From: Microbacteriaceae bacterium
Lineage (GTDB): Bacteria > Actinomycetota > Actinomycetes > Actinomycetales > Microbacteriaceae
Direction: 5' to 3'
Length of the DNA: 64,000 nt
NCBI GenBank assembly: GCA_019638805.1
Contig: JAHBTA010000001.1
Span: forward strand, 558,001-622,000
Shown in pieces: positions 15,257 through 23,140 of this stretch. The translations under genes were made by a program, and so were the position numbers. Each line of letters starts with the position of its first letter. The first letter of the stretch is position 1. The notes beneath the pieces are model-generated. The model was not told where the DNA came from. It worked only from the letters and a program-made list of their open reading frames with translations, and searched no databases.

Positions 15257-16093
15257 ATGCCGAGCACGACCTCCCCCAACCCCCTCGACGACCCCGCCGC
15301 CGACCCGTTCGAGGTTGCGCAACGCGCGGCCGCCCAGCTCGCCGAGGTCACCGGCGCGGAGCGCCACGACATCGCGCTCACCCTCGGCAGCGGCTGGGGA
15401 CGCGCGGCGGAGGTCATGGGCGAGACCACCGCGACGATCCCCGCCGCCGAGATCGAGGGCTTCAGCGCCTCGGGGGTCGCGGGGCACAGCGGGACTCTGC
15501 GCAGCATCCTGCTGCCGACCGGCAAGCGCGCGCTGGTGATCGGGGCGCGCACGCACTTCTACGAGGGTCACGGCGTGCGGCGCGTGGTGCACTCGGTGCG
15601 CACCGCGGCCGCGGCGGGCGCGACGACCATGATCCTCACGAACGGCGCCGGCGGCATCAAGAGCACCTGGCGGCCAGGCCAGCCCGTGCTCATCAGCGAC
15701 CACATCAACCTGACGGCGGCCTCGCCGCTCGAGGGCGCGACCTTCATCGATCTGACCGACCTGTATTCGGCGCGGCTGCGCGAGCTGGCCCGCACCGTGG
15801 ATGCCGGCCTCGACGAGGGCGTGTACGTCCAGTTCCGCGGCCCGCACTACGAGACGCCCGCGGAGGTGCAGATGGCCAAGACCATCGGCGGGCACATCGT
15901 GGGCATGTCGACGGCGCTCGAGGCGATCGCCGCGCGCCAGGCGGGCATGGAGATCCTGGGCCTCTCGCTCATCACCAACCTCGCCGCCGGCATCTCGAAG
16001 GAGAAGCTCTCGCACGCCGAGGTCCTGCAGGCCGGCAAGGACGCCGAGCAGGAGCTGAGCGAGCTGCTGGCGAAGATCGTGGCGAAGCTGTGA
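15257..16093 (+). CDS. punA: Purine nucleoside phosphorylase (trimeric type)
   Basis: A 278-residue phosphorylase of the low-molecular-mass trimeric type. Visible are the phosphate-binding GSGWGRAAE, SGVAGHSGTL, ARTHFYEGHGVRRVVHSVR, TNGAGGIK, FRGPHYETPAEVQMAK and GMSTALEAIAARQAGMEILGLSLITNLAAG. It splits inosine and guanosine (and deoxy forms) with phosphate into base and ribose-1-phosphate. It is followed by the phosphomannomutase-type gene with a four-base overlap; that mutase could process the sugar phosphate. Named deoD in mycobacterial annotation. Confidence 0.92.
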   Translation: MPSTTSPNPLDDPAADPFEVAQRAAAQLAEVTGAERHDIALTLGSGWGRAAEVMGETTATIPAAEIEGFSASGVAGHSGTLRSILLPTGKRALVIGARTHFYEGHGVRRVVHSVRTAAAAGATTMILTNGAGGIKSTWRPGQPVLISDHINLTAASPLEGATFIDLTDLYSARLRELARTVDAGLDEGVYVQFRGPHYETPAEVQMAKTIGGHIVGMSTALEAIAARQAGMEILGLSLITNLAAGISKEKLSHAEVLQAGKDAEQELSELLAKIVAKL

Positions 16094-17775
16094 GCGCAGC
16101 GGCGGACCTCGCGGGCGCCGTCGCGACCGCGCGCGCCTGGATGGCGCAGGACCCGGACCCGGTGACGCGCGCCGAGCTGGATGCCCTGGTCGCCTCCGCC
16201 GAGGCCGGTGACGCCGCCGCGGTGGCCGGCCTCGTCTCCCGGTTCGCCGGGCGGCTGGACTTCGGCACCGCGGGCCTCCGCGGCGAGCTGGGCGCCGGCC
16301 CCACGCGCATGAACCGGGTACTGGTCGGGCAGGCCGCGGCCGGGCTCGCGGCGTTCCTCCTGGGGCGCGAGCCGAACCCGAGCGTCGTCATCGGCTACGA
16401 CGGCCGGCACAACTCGGCGGTCTTCGCGCGCGACACGGCCGAGCTCATGCAGGGCGCCGGAGTGCAGGCCACGATCCTGCCGCGCCTGCTGCCCACGCCC
16501 GTGCTGGCCTACGCGGTGCGCCACCTGGGCGCCTCGGCGGGCGTCATGGTCACGGCCTCGCACAACCCGGCGGCCGACAACGGCTACAAGGTGTACCTCG
16601 GCGGGGGTGACGGCGGCTCCCAGATCGTGCCGCCCGCGGACGCCGAGATCCAGGCCGAGATCCTGCGGGTCGCGGCCGGCTCGATCGCGGGGCTGCCCCG
16701 CGACACCGGCTACGCGACCGCTGACGAGGGGGTCGTCGAGGCCTACGTCCGGGCGACCGCGGCCGTGGCGGGCGGGGGCACGCCGCCGACGACCCTGAGC
16801 TACGTGTACACGCCCATGCACGGGGTGGGCCTGGAGACCGCGCGCGCGGTGTTCGCCGACGCCGGCTTCCCCGGCATGGCGGTCGTGCCCGAGCAGGCCG
16901 AGCCCGATCCGGACTTCCCGACCGTGGCGTTCCCCAACCCGGAGGAGCCCGGCGCGATGGACCTCGCGCTCGCCCTCGCTGCGAGCACGGGAGCCGACCT
17001 GGTCATCGCCAACGACCCGGACGCCGACCGCGTCGCGGTGGGCGTCCCCGACCCGGATGCGGCGGGCGGCTGGCGACGGCTGTCCGGCAACGAGGTGGGC
17101 TGGCTGCTGGGCTGGCGCGCGGCGAGGCGCGCCGCGGGCGCGGGCACCGGCACGCTCGCCTGCTCGCTGGTGTCCTCCCCCGCGCTCGGCGCCATCGCGG
17201 CGGCATCCGGCATGCGGTGGGTCGAGACGCTGACCGGGTTCAAGTGGATCTCGCGCGCCCCCGGCCTCGTGTTTGGCTATGAGGAGGCCCTGGGCTACCT
17301 TGTGGACCCGGACAAGATCCGCGACAAGGACGGCATCTCGGCCGCGGTCGCCGTGCTCGAGCTGTTCGCCGAACTGAAGGCTGCGGGAACCACCTACCGC
17401 GAGCACCTGGAGGCCTTCGCGGCCGAGTTCGGCGGCTACGCGTCCTCGCAGATCTCGATCCGGGTCGCCGACCTCGCGCAGATCCCGGCCACCATCGGCC
17501 GGCTGCGGGATGCCCCACCCGCCTCGATCGGCGACCTCGCGGTCGAAGGGCTGGACGATTTCGCCCCCGGATTCGAGGGCTTCCCGCCGAGCGACATCCT
17601 GCGGTTCCGGGTGGCCGGCGGGCGGGTCATCGTGCGCCCCTCCGGCACCGAACCCAAGCTCAAGTGCTACCTGGACGGCTGGTCGACCGAGGGTCCACCG
17701 GCCGAGCGGCTCGCCGAGGCGGAGCGCATCGTCGCGGCGCTCGATGCCGGCATGCGGGAGCTGCTCGAGGGCTGA
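16090..17775 (+). CDS. pmmB: Phospho-sugar mutase (phosphomannomutase / phosphopentomutase type)
   Basis: A 561-residue alpha-D-phosphohexomutase, starting at GTG 16090 inside the punA stop. The phosphoserine loop TASHNPAADNGYK is near residue 155, the metal loop DPDADRVAVG near residue 308, the sugar loop GYEEALGYLV near residue 397 and the phosphate loop RPSGTEPKLKCYL near the C terminus. It interconverts hexose or pentose 1- and 6-(5-)phosphates. Long members of this type next to nucleoside phosphorylases may act on ribose or deoxyribose phosphates; the substrate cannot be decided from sequence. M. tuberculosis has the same deoD-pmmB pair. Confidence 0.9.
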   Translation: MSAAADLAGAVATARAWMAQDPDPVTRAELDALVASAEAGDAAAVAGLVSRFAGRLDFGTAGLRGELGAGPTRMNRVLVGQAAAGLAAFLLGREPNPSVVIGYDGRHNSAVFARDTAELMQGAGVQATILPRLLPTPVLAYAVRHLGASAGVMVTASHNPAADNGYKVYLGGGDGGSQIVPPADAEIQAEILRVAAGSIAGLPRDTGYATADEGVVEAYVRATAAVAGGGTPPTTLSYVYTPMHGVGLETARAVFADAGFPGMAVVPEQAEPDPDFPTVAFPNPEEPGAMDLALALAASTGADLVIANDPDADRVAVGVPDPDAAGGWRRLSGNEVGWLLGWRAARRAAGAGTGTLACSLVSSPALGAIAAASGMRWVETLTGFKWISRAPGLVFGYEEALGYLVDPDKIRDKDGISAAVAVLELFAELKAAGTTYREHLEAFAAEFGGYASSQISIRVADLAQIPATIGRLRDAPPASIGDLAVEGLDDFAPGFEGFPPSDILRFRVAGGRVIVRPSGTEPKLKCYLDGWSTEGPPAERLAEAERIVAALDAGMRELLEG

Positions 17776-17830
17776 GGCGCGGCCCCCGAAGCGCGAAGCC
17801 GCGCAGAGCGCTGACGCGGGCTACGCCGCC

Positions 17831-18307
17831 CTACGCCGCGTCGAGCGGGTCCGCGGGGTACCCCTCCGGGGCGCCGAGCAGGGTGCGCACCTCGGCGGCC
17901 GATGGGGCGTCGGCGAGCGCGCCCACGGCATCCGTGTCGTTGAAGACGTTGGCCAGCGCGGCGATGACCGGCAGGTGCGTGGCATAGCCGGCAGCGAGCC
18001 CGACGATGACCCGCACCGGGTCGTGGTGCGGGTGCCCGAACGCGACCGGGGTGGCCAGCGTCACGACCGAGAGCCCGTCGCGCAGCACCTCCGGCCCCGG
18101 CCGGGCGTGCGCGAGGGCGAGGCCGGGCGCGACCACGACGTAGGGCCCGTGGTCGTCGATCATGCGGATCATCTCGTCCGCGTACGCGGGCGTGGCCGCC
18201 CCTGTGCGGGCGAGACCCGCCGCGGCGAGTCGCACGGCATCCTGCCAGGTCGCGGCCGTTGCACCGAGCTGCACGCCGTCGTCGGGAAGGGGTGGGAGCG
18301 TCGTCAT
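17831..18307 (-). CDS. PTS EIIA component, fructose/mannitol/ascorbate type
   Basis: A 158-residue EIIA protein. The phosphorylatable His lies in VVVAPGLALAHARP (about residue 78), and FGHPHHDPVRVIVGLAA follows, both typical of the EIIA-2 fold. It accepts phosphate from HPr and normally passes it to an EIIB domain. No EIIB or EIIC is encoded beside it; instead its start overlaps the adenosine deaminase stop by four bases, so it is the second gene of an add operon. Enzyme I is encoded at 37161-38804. A regulatory rather than transport role is possible but unproven. Confidence 0.82.
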   Translation of the reverse strand: MTTLPPLPDDGVQLGATAATWQDAVRLAAAGLARTGAATPAYADEMIRMIDDHGPYVVVAPGLALAHARPGPEVLRDGLSVVTLATPVAFGHPHHDPVRVIVGLAAGYATHLPVIAALANVFNDTDAVGALADAPSAAEVRTLLGAPEGYPADPLDAA

Positions 18308-19413
18308 GTCGCGCCGAACCCGGCCAGGATGCGCTCGGCCAGGTCGATGCGATCCTCGAGCGGCAGGAACGCGGCCTCGGCGGCGTTGAGCTGGAAGGCG
18401 AGCACGTCATCCACGTCGTAGCCGAAGGCGTCCACCAGGAGCCCGAGCTCGCGCGTGAGCGTCGTCGCGCTCATGAGCCGGTTGTCGGTGTTGACCGTGA
18501 CCCGGAACCCGAGCTGGTAGAGCATGTCGAAGGGGTGCTCGGCGAGGGTCGCGCCCCAGGCCGCGAACGCGCCGGTCTGCAGGTTCGAGCTCGGGCTGCA
18601 CTCCAGGGCGATGCCGCGATCCTTGACCCACTGGGCGAGCTTGCCGAGCACCACGAAGGTGTTCTCGTCGTCCTCGCCCTCGACCTTGATGTCTTCGGCG
18701 ATCCGCACGCCGTGCCCGAGCCGCAGTGCCCGCCCGTCGATCAGGGCGCCGCGGATGCTCTCCAGCCCGTCCGCCTCGCCCGCGTGCACGGTCGCCGGGA
18801 ACCACGCGTTCGCCAGCAGGTCGAAGGCCTCGCGCTGCCTCGACGCCGGGAACCCGGCCTCGGGCCCGGCGATGTCGAAGCCCACGACGCCGCGATCGCG
18901 GTGGCGCAGGGCGAGCTCGGCGATCTCGGTTCCCCGATCCAGGTGGCGCATGGCGCTCACCAGCTGGCCGACGCGGATGTCGTGGCCGGCCCCCTGCGCC
19001 GCCTCGACCGCCGCGTCCAGGCCCTCCTGCACCGCCTCGACGGCCTCGTCGAGCGTGAGGCCGCGCGTCAGGTGCTGCTCGGGCGCCCAGCGGATCTCGC
19101 CGTACACCACCCCGTCGGCAACCAGATCCTCGACGAAGTCGCGCGCCACGCGCACGAGCCCCTCGCGGGTCTGCATGACCGAGAGGGTCACGTCGAAGGT
19201 CTTCAGGTACTCCACGAGCGAGCCGCTGTCGGACTGCTTCGCGAACCAGGCGCCGAGCTCGGCGGGGTCGGTCGCGGGCAGTTCGATGCCCAGCGGTTCG
19301 GCCAGCTCGACGATGGTCGCGGGCCGCAGACCGCCGTCCAGGTGGTCGTGCAGCGACACCTTGGGCAGGTCACGGAGGGGGACCCGGCTGCCCGGGAGTG
19401 CGGCGTCGCTCAT
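18304..19413 (-). CDS. add: Adenosine deaminase
   Basis: A 369-residue metal-dependent deaminase. The zinc-binding HxH lies in VSLHDHLDGGLRP, the third His in TVHAGEADG, the catalytic Glu in the same motif, and the last metal Asp region in VTVNTDNRLMS. It converts adenosine and deoxyadenosine to inosine forms for the purine nucleoside phosphorylase at 15257. Transcription probably starts at the ATG, since TAGTTT lies six bases upstream; that box overlaps the IclR stop codon. The EIIA gene follows with a four-base overlap. Confidence 0.93.
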   Translation of the reverse strand: MSDAALPGSRVPLRDLPKVSLHDHLDGGLRPATIVELAEPLGIELPATDPAELGAWFAKQSDSGSLVEYLKTFDVTLSVMQTREGLVRVARDFVEDLVADGVVYGEIRWAPEQHLTRGLTLDEAVEAVQEGLDAAVEAAQGAGHDIRVGQLVSAMRHLDRGTEIAELALRHRDRGVVGFDIAGPEAGFPASRQREAFDLLANAWFPATVHAGEADGLESIRGALIDGRALRLGHGVRIAEDIKVEGEDDENTFVVLGKLAQWVKDRGIALECSPSSNLQTGAFAAWGATLAEHPFDMLYQLGFRVTVNTDNRLMSATTLTRELGLLVDAFGYDVDDVLAFQLNAAEAAFLPLEDRIDLAERILAGFGAT

Positions 19414-19419
19414 GTCACA

Positions 19420-19425
19420 AAACTA
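19420..19425 (-). promoter_or_regulatory. -10 box of add
   Basis: TAGTTT on the minus strand, six bases before ATG 19413, overlapping the stop codon of the upstream IclR gene. Confidence 0.5.
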
Positions 19426-20151
19426 TCGTGAGGCGCCCTGGGAACTCCCCTGGATACGGGCGGAGATGTCGGCGGCCGCCCGCGTCGCCGCGGCGAAAAC
19501 CGTGTCGGCGGGGATGGTCGTGTAGGCCGTCGCGACGTACGGCACGGTCAGGGCCGCCCGCACATACCCGCGGGCATCGCGGACGGGCACCACCAGGTCG
19601 GTGATGCCGGGCTGCAGCGGGTCGTCGCGACGGATCGAGCCGTCCGCTGCGAGCAGCTTCCGGTCGCCCGCGGCGAGCCGTCCGGCGAGCTGCTCGCGCA
19701 CATCGGGCTCGCCCCCCTCGACCAGCACGGTCCCGGTCGCGGTGTCCAGCGGGAACAGCGCCCCGACGCGCACCCGGTAGCCGAAGTCGGCGGGACTCTC
19801 GACCTGCGCCACCACACGGGAGGCGCCCATGTCGAGCACGCTGAGATTGCACGACAGGCGCACGCGATCGGAGAGCTCGCGCATGGGCGGGGTGGCCGCG
19901 ACGAGCAGGCCCCGCAGGGGCGGGTGGCGGTGGGCGAGATCGAAAGCCGCCATCGACAGGGTGTACAGGCCCGCGGGGTCGCGGAAGACCCATCCCCGCC
20001 CCTCGAGGGTGGTGAGCACCCGGAACAGCTGGGAGACGCTGCGCCCGGTCGCCTCGGCGATCTCGGTCTGGCTGAGCGGATCGGCGCGCGAGGCGAGCAG
20101 CTCGAGCACGTCGAAGGCCTTGTCGAGCGCGGGGACCGAGTAGTCGGGCAC
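19423..20151 (-). CDS. IclR-family transcriptional regulator
   Basis: A 242-residue regulator. An N-terminal winged helix-turn-helix (VPALDKAFDVLELLAS, SQTEIAEATGRSVSQLFRVLTTLEGRGWV) is followed by the IclR effector domain. GTG 20151 is chosen because GGAGGGG precedes it. It sits eight bases after the adenosylhomocysteinase-like gene and is probably co-transcribed with it. It likely controls that gene and the divergent nucleoside hydrolase through the shared promoter region at 21351-21412; direct repeats there are candidate sites. The effector is unknown. Confidence 0.86.
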   Translation of the reverse strand: MPDYSVPALDKAFDVLELLASRADPLSQTEIAEATGRSVSQLFRVLTTLEGRGWVFRDPAGLYTLSMAAFDLAHRHPPLRGLLVAATPPMRELSDRVRLSCNLSVLDMGASRVVAQVESPADFGYRVRVGALFPLDTATGTVLVEGGEPDVREQLAGRLAAGDRKLLAADGSIRRDDPLQPGITDLVVPVRDARGYVRAALTVPYVATAYTTIPADTVFAAATRAAADISARIQGSSQGASR

Positions 20152-20159
20152 GGCCCCTC

Positions 20160-21350
20160 CTACCGGTCGGCGCCCATGGCCGCGAGCATGCGCCGGGCGA
20201 TCTCGCGGTCGATGTCGTCGGGGACCGGTTGCGCGCCGGGCGCGAGGGTTCCGGCGGCCGTCGCGACGCGCTCGAGCGAGAGGCTCTGCAGGAGGAACCC
20301 GAGGTCCATCGACTCGAGCGAGTTGCCCTTGGGCTCGCGCCCGGCGAGGTTCATCATGCGACCGTCGGCGAGCAGGATCACGTGCCGGCCGCCCGGCAGG
20401 TCGACCCGCTCGATGGCGTCGTCCAGGCGCGTGACCGCGGTGGCGCCGGCCTTGAGCGCGGCCACGTCGATCTCCCACGGGAAGTGCCCGCAGTTGGCCA
20501 GCACGGCGCCGTCGGCGACCTTCTCGAAGAACGGCGCCGTGAGGATGCCGGCGTGGCCGGTCGCCGTGATGAACACCTCGCCCCAGCCGGCGAGGTCTTC
20601 GATCCCGCCGACGCGGAACCCGTCGAGCGCCGCCTCGAAGGCCTTGAGCTCGTCGATCTCGACCACGGCGACCTTGCCGCCGAGCTGCCGCAGGTAATGC
20701 GCGACGCCGCGGCCGCACCAGCCGTAGCCGGCCACCACGAACCGGCGGCCCGGGACCATGAGGTTGGTGATGCGCATGAAGCTCTCGACCACGCTCTGGC
20801 CGACCGCGTGCTTGTTCTCGCCGATCGCCTTGAGCAGCGAGTCGTTGATGACGATGACCGGGAACGGCACGCGGCCGGCGAGCTCGCCGCGCAGGCGGTC
20901 GCCGCCGGAGGTGGTCTCTTCGGTGCCGCCGATGACGCCGGCGGTGGCAGATCTCTCGACGAGACCCGCGGCCAGGTCGGCGCCGTTGTCGAGCAGGATG
21001 TCGAAGCCCTCGTCGAGGACGGCCGCGATGTTGCCGTGGTGCTCGTCGAGGGTGTCGTCGCGCCGGCCGAACACGGTCATGCCGGCCCGGCGCAAGTGCG
21101 CGACGATGTCGTCCTGGGTCGAGCCGTGGTTACCGGTCGCGACCACCTCGGCGCCCCCGGCCTGCAGGGTCTCGAGCAGCACGGCGGTCTTGGGTTCGAG
21201 GTGCAGCGACATGCCGATGCGGTGGCCGGTGAAGGGGCGCGCCGCGGCGAAATGCTCGCGCGTGGCGGCGAGCAAGGGCATGCGGCTGCGGATCCAGTCG
21301 ACCCGCGCGGCGCCGCGGGCCGCGAGGTCGGTGTCGGTCGTCACGGTCAT
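20160..21350 (-). CDS. Adenosylhomocysteinase-like NAD-dependent hydrolase, divergent
   Basis: A 396-residue protein with the layout of S-adenosylhomocysteine hydrolase: IGMSLHLEPKTAVLLETL and ATGNHGSTQDDI at the N terminus, GGTEETTSGGDRL (residues 135-150), FPVIVINDSLLKAIGENKHAVGQS and the Rossmann loop VVAGYGWCGRGVAHYL. The active-site region differs from the usual NDSVTKSKFDN form: the Lys is kept but the Asp position carries Glu, and the chain is shorter than standard bacterial enzymes of about 430-490 residues. Its partners are an IclR regulator and a nucleoside hydrolase, which suggests nucleoside salvage, possibly on a modified homocysteine nucleoside. General SAH hydrolase remains possible. 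Confidence 0.78.
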   Translation of the reverse strand: MTVTTDTDLAARGAARVDWIRSRMPLLAATREHFAAARPFTGHRIGMSLHLEPKTAVLLETLQAGGAEVVATGNHGSTQDDIVAHLRRAGMTVFGRRDDTLDEHHGNIAAVLDEGFDILLDNGADLAAGLVERSATAGVIGGTEETTSGGDRLRGELAGRVPFPVIVINDSLLKAIGENKHAVGQSVVESFMRITNLMVPGRRFVVAGYGWCGRGVAHYLRQLGGKVAVVEIDELKAFEAALDGFRVGGIEDLAGWGEVFITATGHAGILTAPFFEKVADGAVLANCGHFPWEIDVAALKAGATAVTRLDDAIERVDLPGGRHVILLADGRMMNLAGREPKGNSLESMDLGFLLQSLSLERVATAAGTLAPGAQPVPDDIDREIARRMLAAMGADR

Positions 21351-21360
21351 GCGCCCAGTA

Positions 21361-21389
21361 TTTCACATGCAAAGGTTGTTTTCATATAC
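21361..21389. promoter_or_regulatory. Direct repeats in divergent promoter, candidate IclR sites
   Basis: TTTCAYATRC occurs at 21361-21370 and 21380-21389, 19 bases apart, in the AT-rich gap between the adenosylhomocysteinase-like gene and the nucleoside hydrolase. It covers the -35 zones of both promoters. Confidence 0.5.
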
Positions 21390-21400
21390 GGATTCCGCGA

Positions 21401-21406
21401 TAGGAT
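21401..21406 (+). promoter_or_regulatory. -10 box of the nucleoside hydrolase gene
   Basis: TAGGAT ends six bases before ATG 21413. Confidence 0.6.
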
Positions 21407-21412
21407 CGCCCC

Positions 21413-22357
21413 ATGCCCCGGAAGATCATCCTCGACTGCGACCCGGGCCACGACGACGCCGTGGCCATGCTGCTTGCCCACGGCAACCCCGACATCGAGC
21501 TGGTCGGGGTGACGACCGTGATGGGCAACCAGACCATCGACAAGGTGACCCGGAACGCGCTCTCGGTCGCCCGGGTGGCCGGCATCACCGGGGTGCCCTT
21601 CGCGCGCGGCGCCGTGCGCCCGCTCGTGCGGGAGGTCGAGACCGCCGAGAGCATCCACGGCGATTCCGGCCTGGACGGCCCCGTGCTGCCCGAGCCCGAG
21701 ATCGAACTCGACCCGCGCCCGGCCGCGCAGTTCATCGTGGACACGGTCATGGCATCCGAACCCGGCGAGATCACGCTGGTTCCCACCGGCGCCCTCACCA
21801 ACATCGCGCTCGCCGCCCGGCTCGAGCCGCGCATCGTGGAGCGCGTGCGGGAGGTCGTGCTCATGGGCGGCGGCGCCCACGTGGGCAACTGGAGCGCGGT
21901 GGCCGAGTTCAACATCGTCATCGACCCGGAGGCCGCGGCCATCGTGTTCGGCGCGTCGTGGTCGGTGACGATGATCGGGCTCGACGTCACCCACCAGGCG
22001 CTCGCCACCCCCGAGGTGATCGCCGCGATCGAGGCGGTCGGCACGGGTCCGGCGCGCTTCGTGCGCGAGCTCATGGACTTCTTCGCGCACAGCTACAAGG
22101 ACGCCCAGGGCTTCGACCACCCGCCCGTCCACGACCCGGTCGCGGTCGCCTACGTCATCGACCCGACCCTCGTGCGCACCGTGCGGGCGCCCATCGCGAT
22201 CGAGCTCTCCGGCGCGCAGACGCTCGGCATGACCGTGGTCGACCTGCGCGCCCCCGCCGGCCCCGAGGTCACCACGCAGGCGGCCTTCGACCTGGACGCC
22301 GACCGGTTCTGGGCACTCGTCGTCGACGCGCTGGTCCGCATCGGCGACCCCGCCTGA
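21413..22357 (+). CDS. Inosine-uridine type nucleoside hydrolase
   Basis: A 314-residue nucleoside N-ribohydrolase. The calcium-binding signature DCDPGHDDAVAMLLA is at residues 7-21, followed by VTTVMGNQTIDKVTRNAL, VLMGGGAHVGNWSAVAEFNI and HDPVAVAYV with the catalytic-site His and Asp. It hydrolyses ribonucleosides to base and ribose. It is divergent from the adenosylhomocysteinase-like and IclR genes and probably shares their control. Which base it prefers cannot be told from the sequence. Confidence 0.92.
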   Translation: MPRKIILDCDPGHDDAVAMLLAHGNPDIELVGVTTVMGNQTIDKVTRNALSVARVAGITGVPFARGAVRPLVREVETAESIHGDSGLDGPVLPEPEIELDPRPAAQFIVDTVMASEPGEITLVPTGALTNIALAARLEPRIVERVREVVLMGGGAHVGNWSAVAEFNIVIDPEAAAIVFGASWSVTMIGLDVTHQALATPEVIAAIEAVGTGPARFVRELMDFFAHSYKDAQGFDHPPVHDPVAVAYVIDPTLVRTVRAPIAIELSGAQTLGMTVVDLRAPAGPEVTTQAAFDLDADRFWALVVDALVRIGDPA

Positions 22358-22449
22358 GCCGCTCCTTCCCCGCTCGCGCCTGGCGCGAGAGTACGCGGAT
22401 CGGCACAACCGCTCCGTTCTCGGCTGCCGAAGTCCGTACCGTCACCGCG

Positions 22450-22993
22450 TGGACGTCTTCAGGGTTCGGGATGCGGTGGCCCGCGGGTACTCGAAGCTCA
22501 CGGATCGGAACTGAGGTTTGCCATCCCGCAGGCCGAGGGCATCCCTGACCCATCTGATCGGGACGCATGGCTCGCCTACTGGCAACGTCGACAGAACGCT
22601 CTTGGTATCGACTTCGGGCGAGACCGCCTCAACTGGCACGAGGTGGAGTCCTACGAGTCCTTCATCGAATCGGGCGAGAAGTTCAGCTACATCAGGGAGA
22701 CCCGAAGGCCAGGCGGCTCCAACGACTTCCTATGGCACAGGTTCGAAGTAGAGGTTGACGTCAAGACGCCGCTGGCTGCAACGGTGGACTACGTTGCGGC
22801 GGCGAGAAGCATCAGGAACGGCACCAGGCAGGGCAAGTCGATCATCATGCTCGATCTGAGAGATCGGGAACTCACGCCCGTCCTTCTTCTGGAACTCTCG
22901 CGCTTCAATCAGGACTCGCGCAACCGGAAAGGTCCCCTCGATCGGCTGTTCGCCTTCAACAAGGGTGCCTGGTTCGAAGTGATCCTGAAATGA
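22450..22993 (+). pseudogene. Low-GC gene remnant, probable truncated or frameshifted hypothetical
   Basis: A frame from 22643 (GTG) to 22993 encodes 116 residues starting MESYESFIESGEKFSYIRE; the same frame stays open upstream and reads plausible protein (AWLAYWQRRQNALGIDFGRD) but has no usable start there. In another frame GTG 22450 begins a 21-residue peptide (MDVFRVRDAVARGYSKL) that stops at 22513. Together they look like an older gene whose 5' part is lost or shifted. The GC content is lower than its neighbours (34 of the first 60 bases from 22643). I do not recognise a family. It lies between the nucleoside hydrolase and deoA. Confidence 0.45.
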
Positions 22994-22996
22994 CGA

Positions 22997-23034
22997 ACCG
23001 GGCGAAGTCCTCAGGTTAGTGAGGGACGCCCGGT
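22997..23034. terminator. Hairpin after the remnant gene
   Basis: Arms ACCGGGCG and CGCCCGGT with an inner CCTCA/TGAGG stem. It begins four bases after the stop at 22993 and could also act on the deoA operon arriving from the other side. Confidence 0.55.
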
Positions 23035-23140
23035 CCAGGACAATTCTACCTCAGTCTTCGTGACCTCCACGGGTTCCGCGAAGACATCGTGGCGATCGCG
23101 AGGAGGTGTACCTTCGCGCGCGCTGGGAGGAGACAGACGT

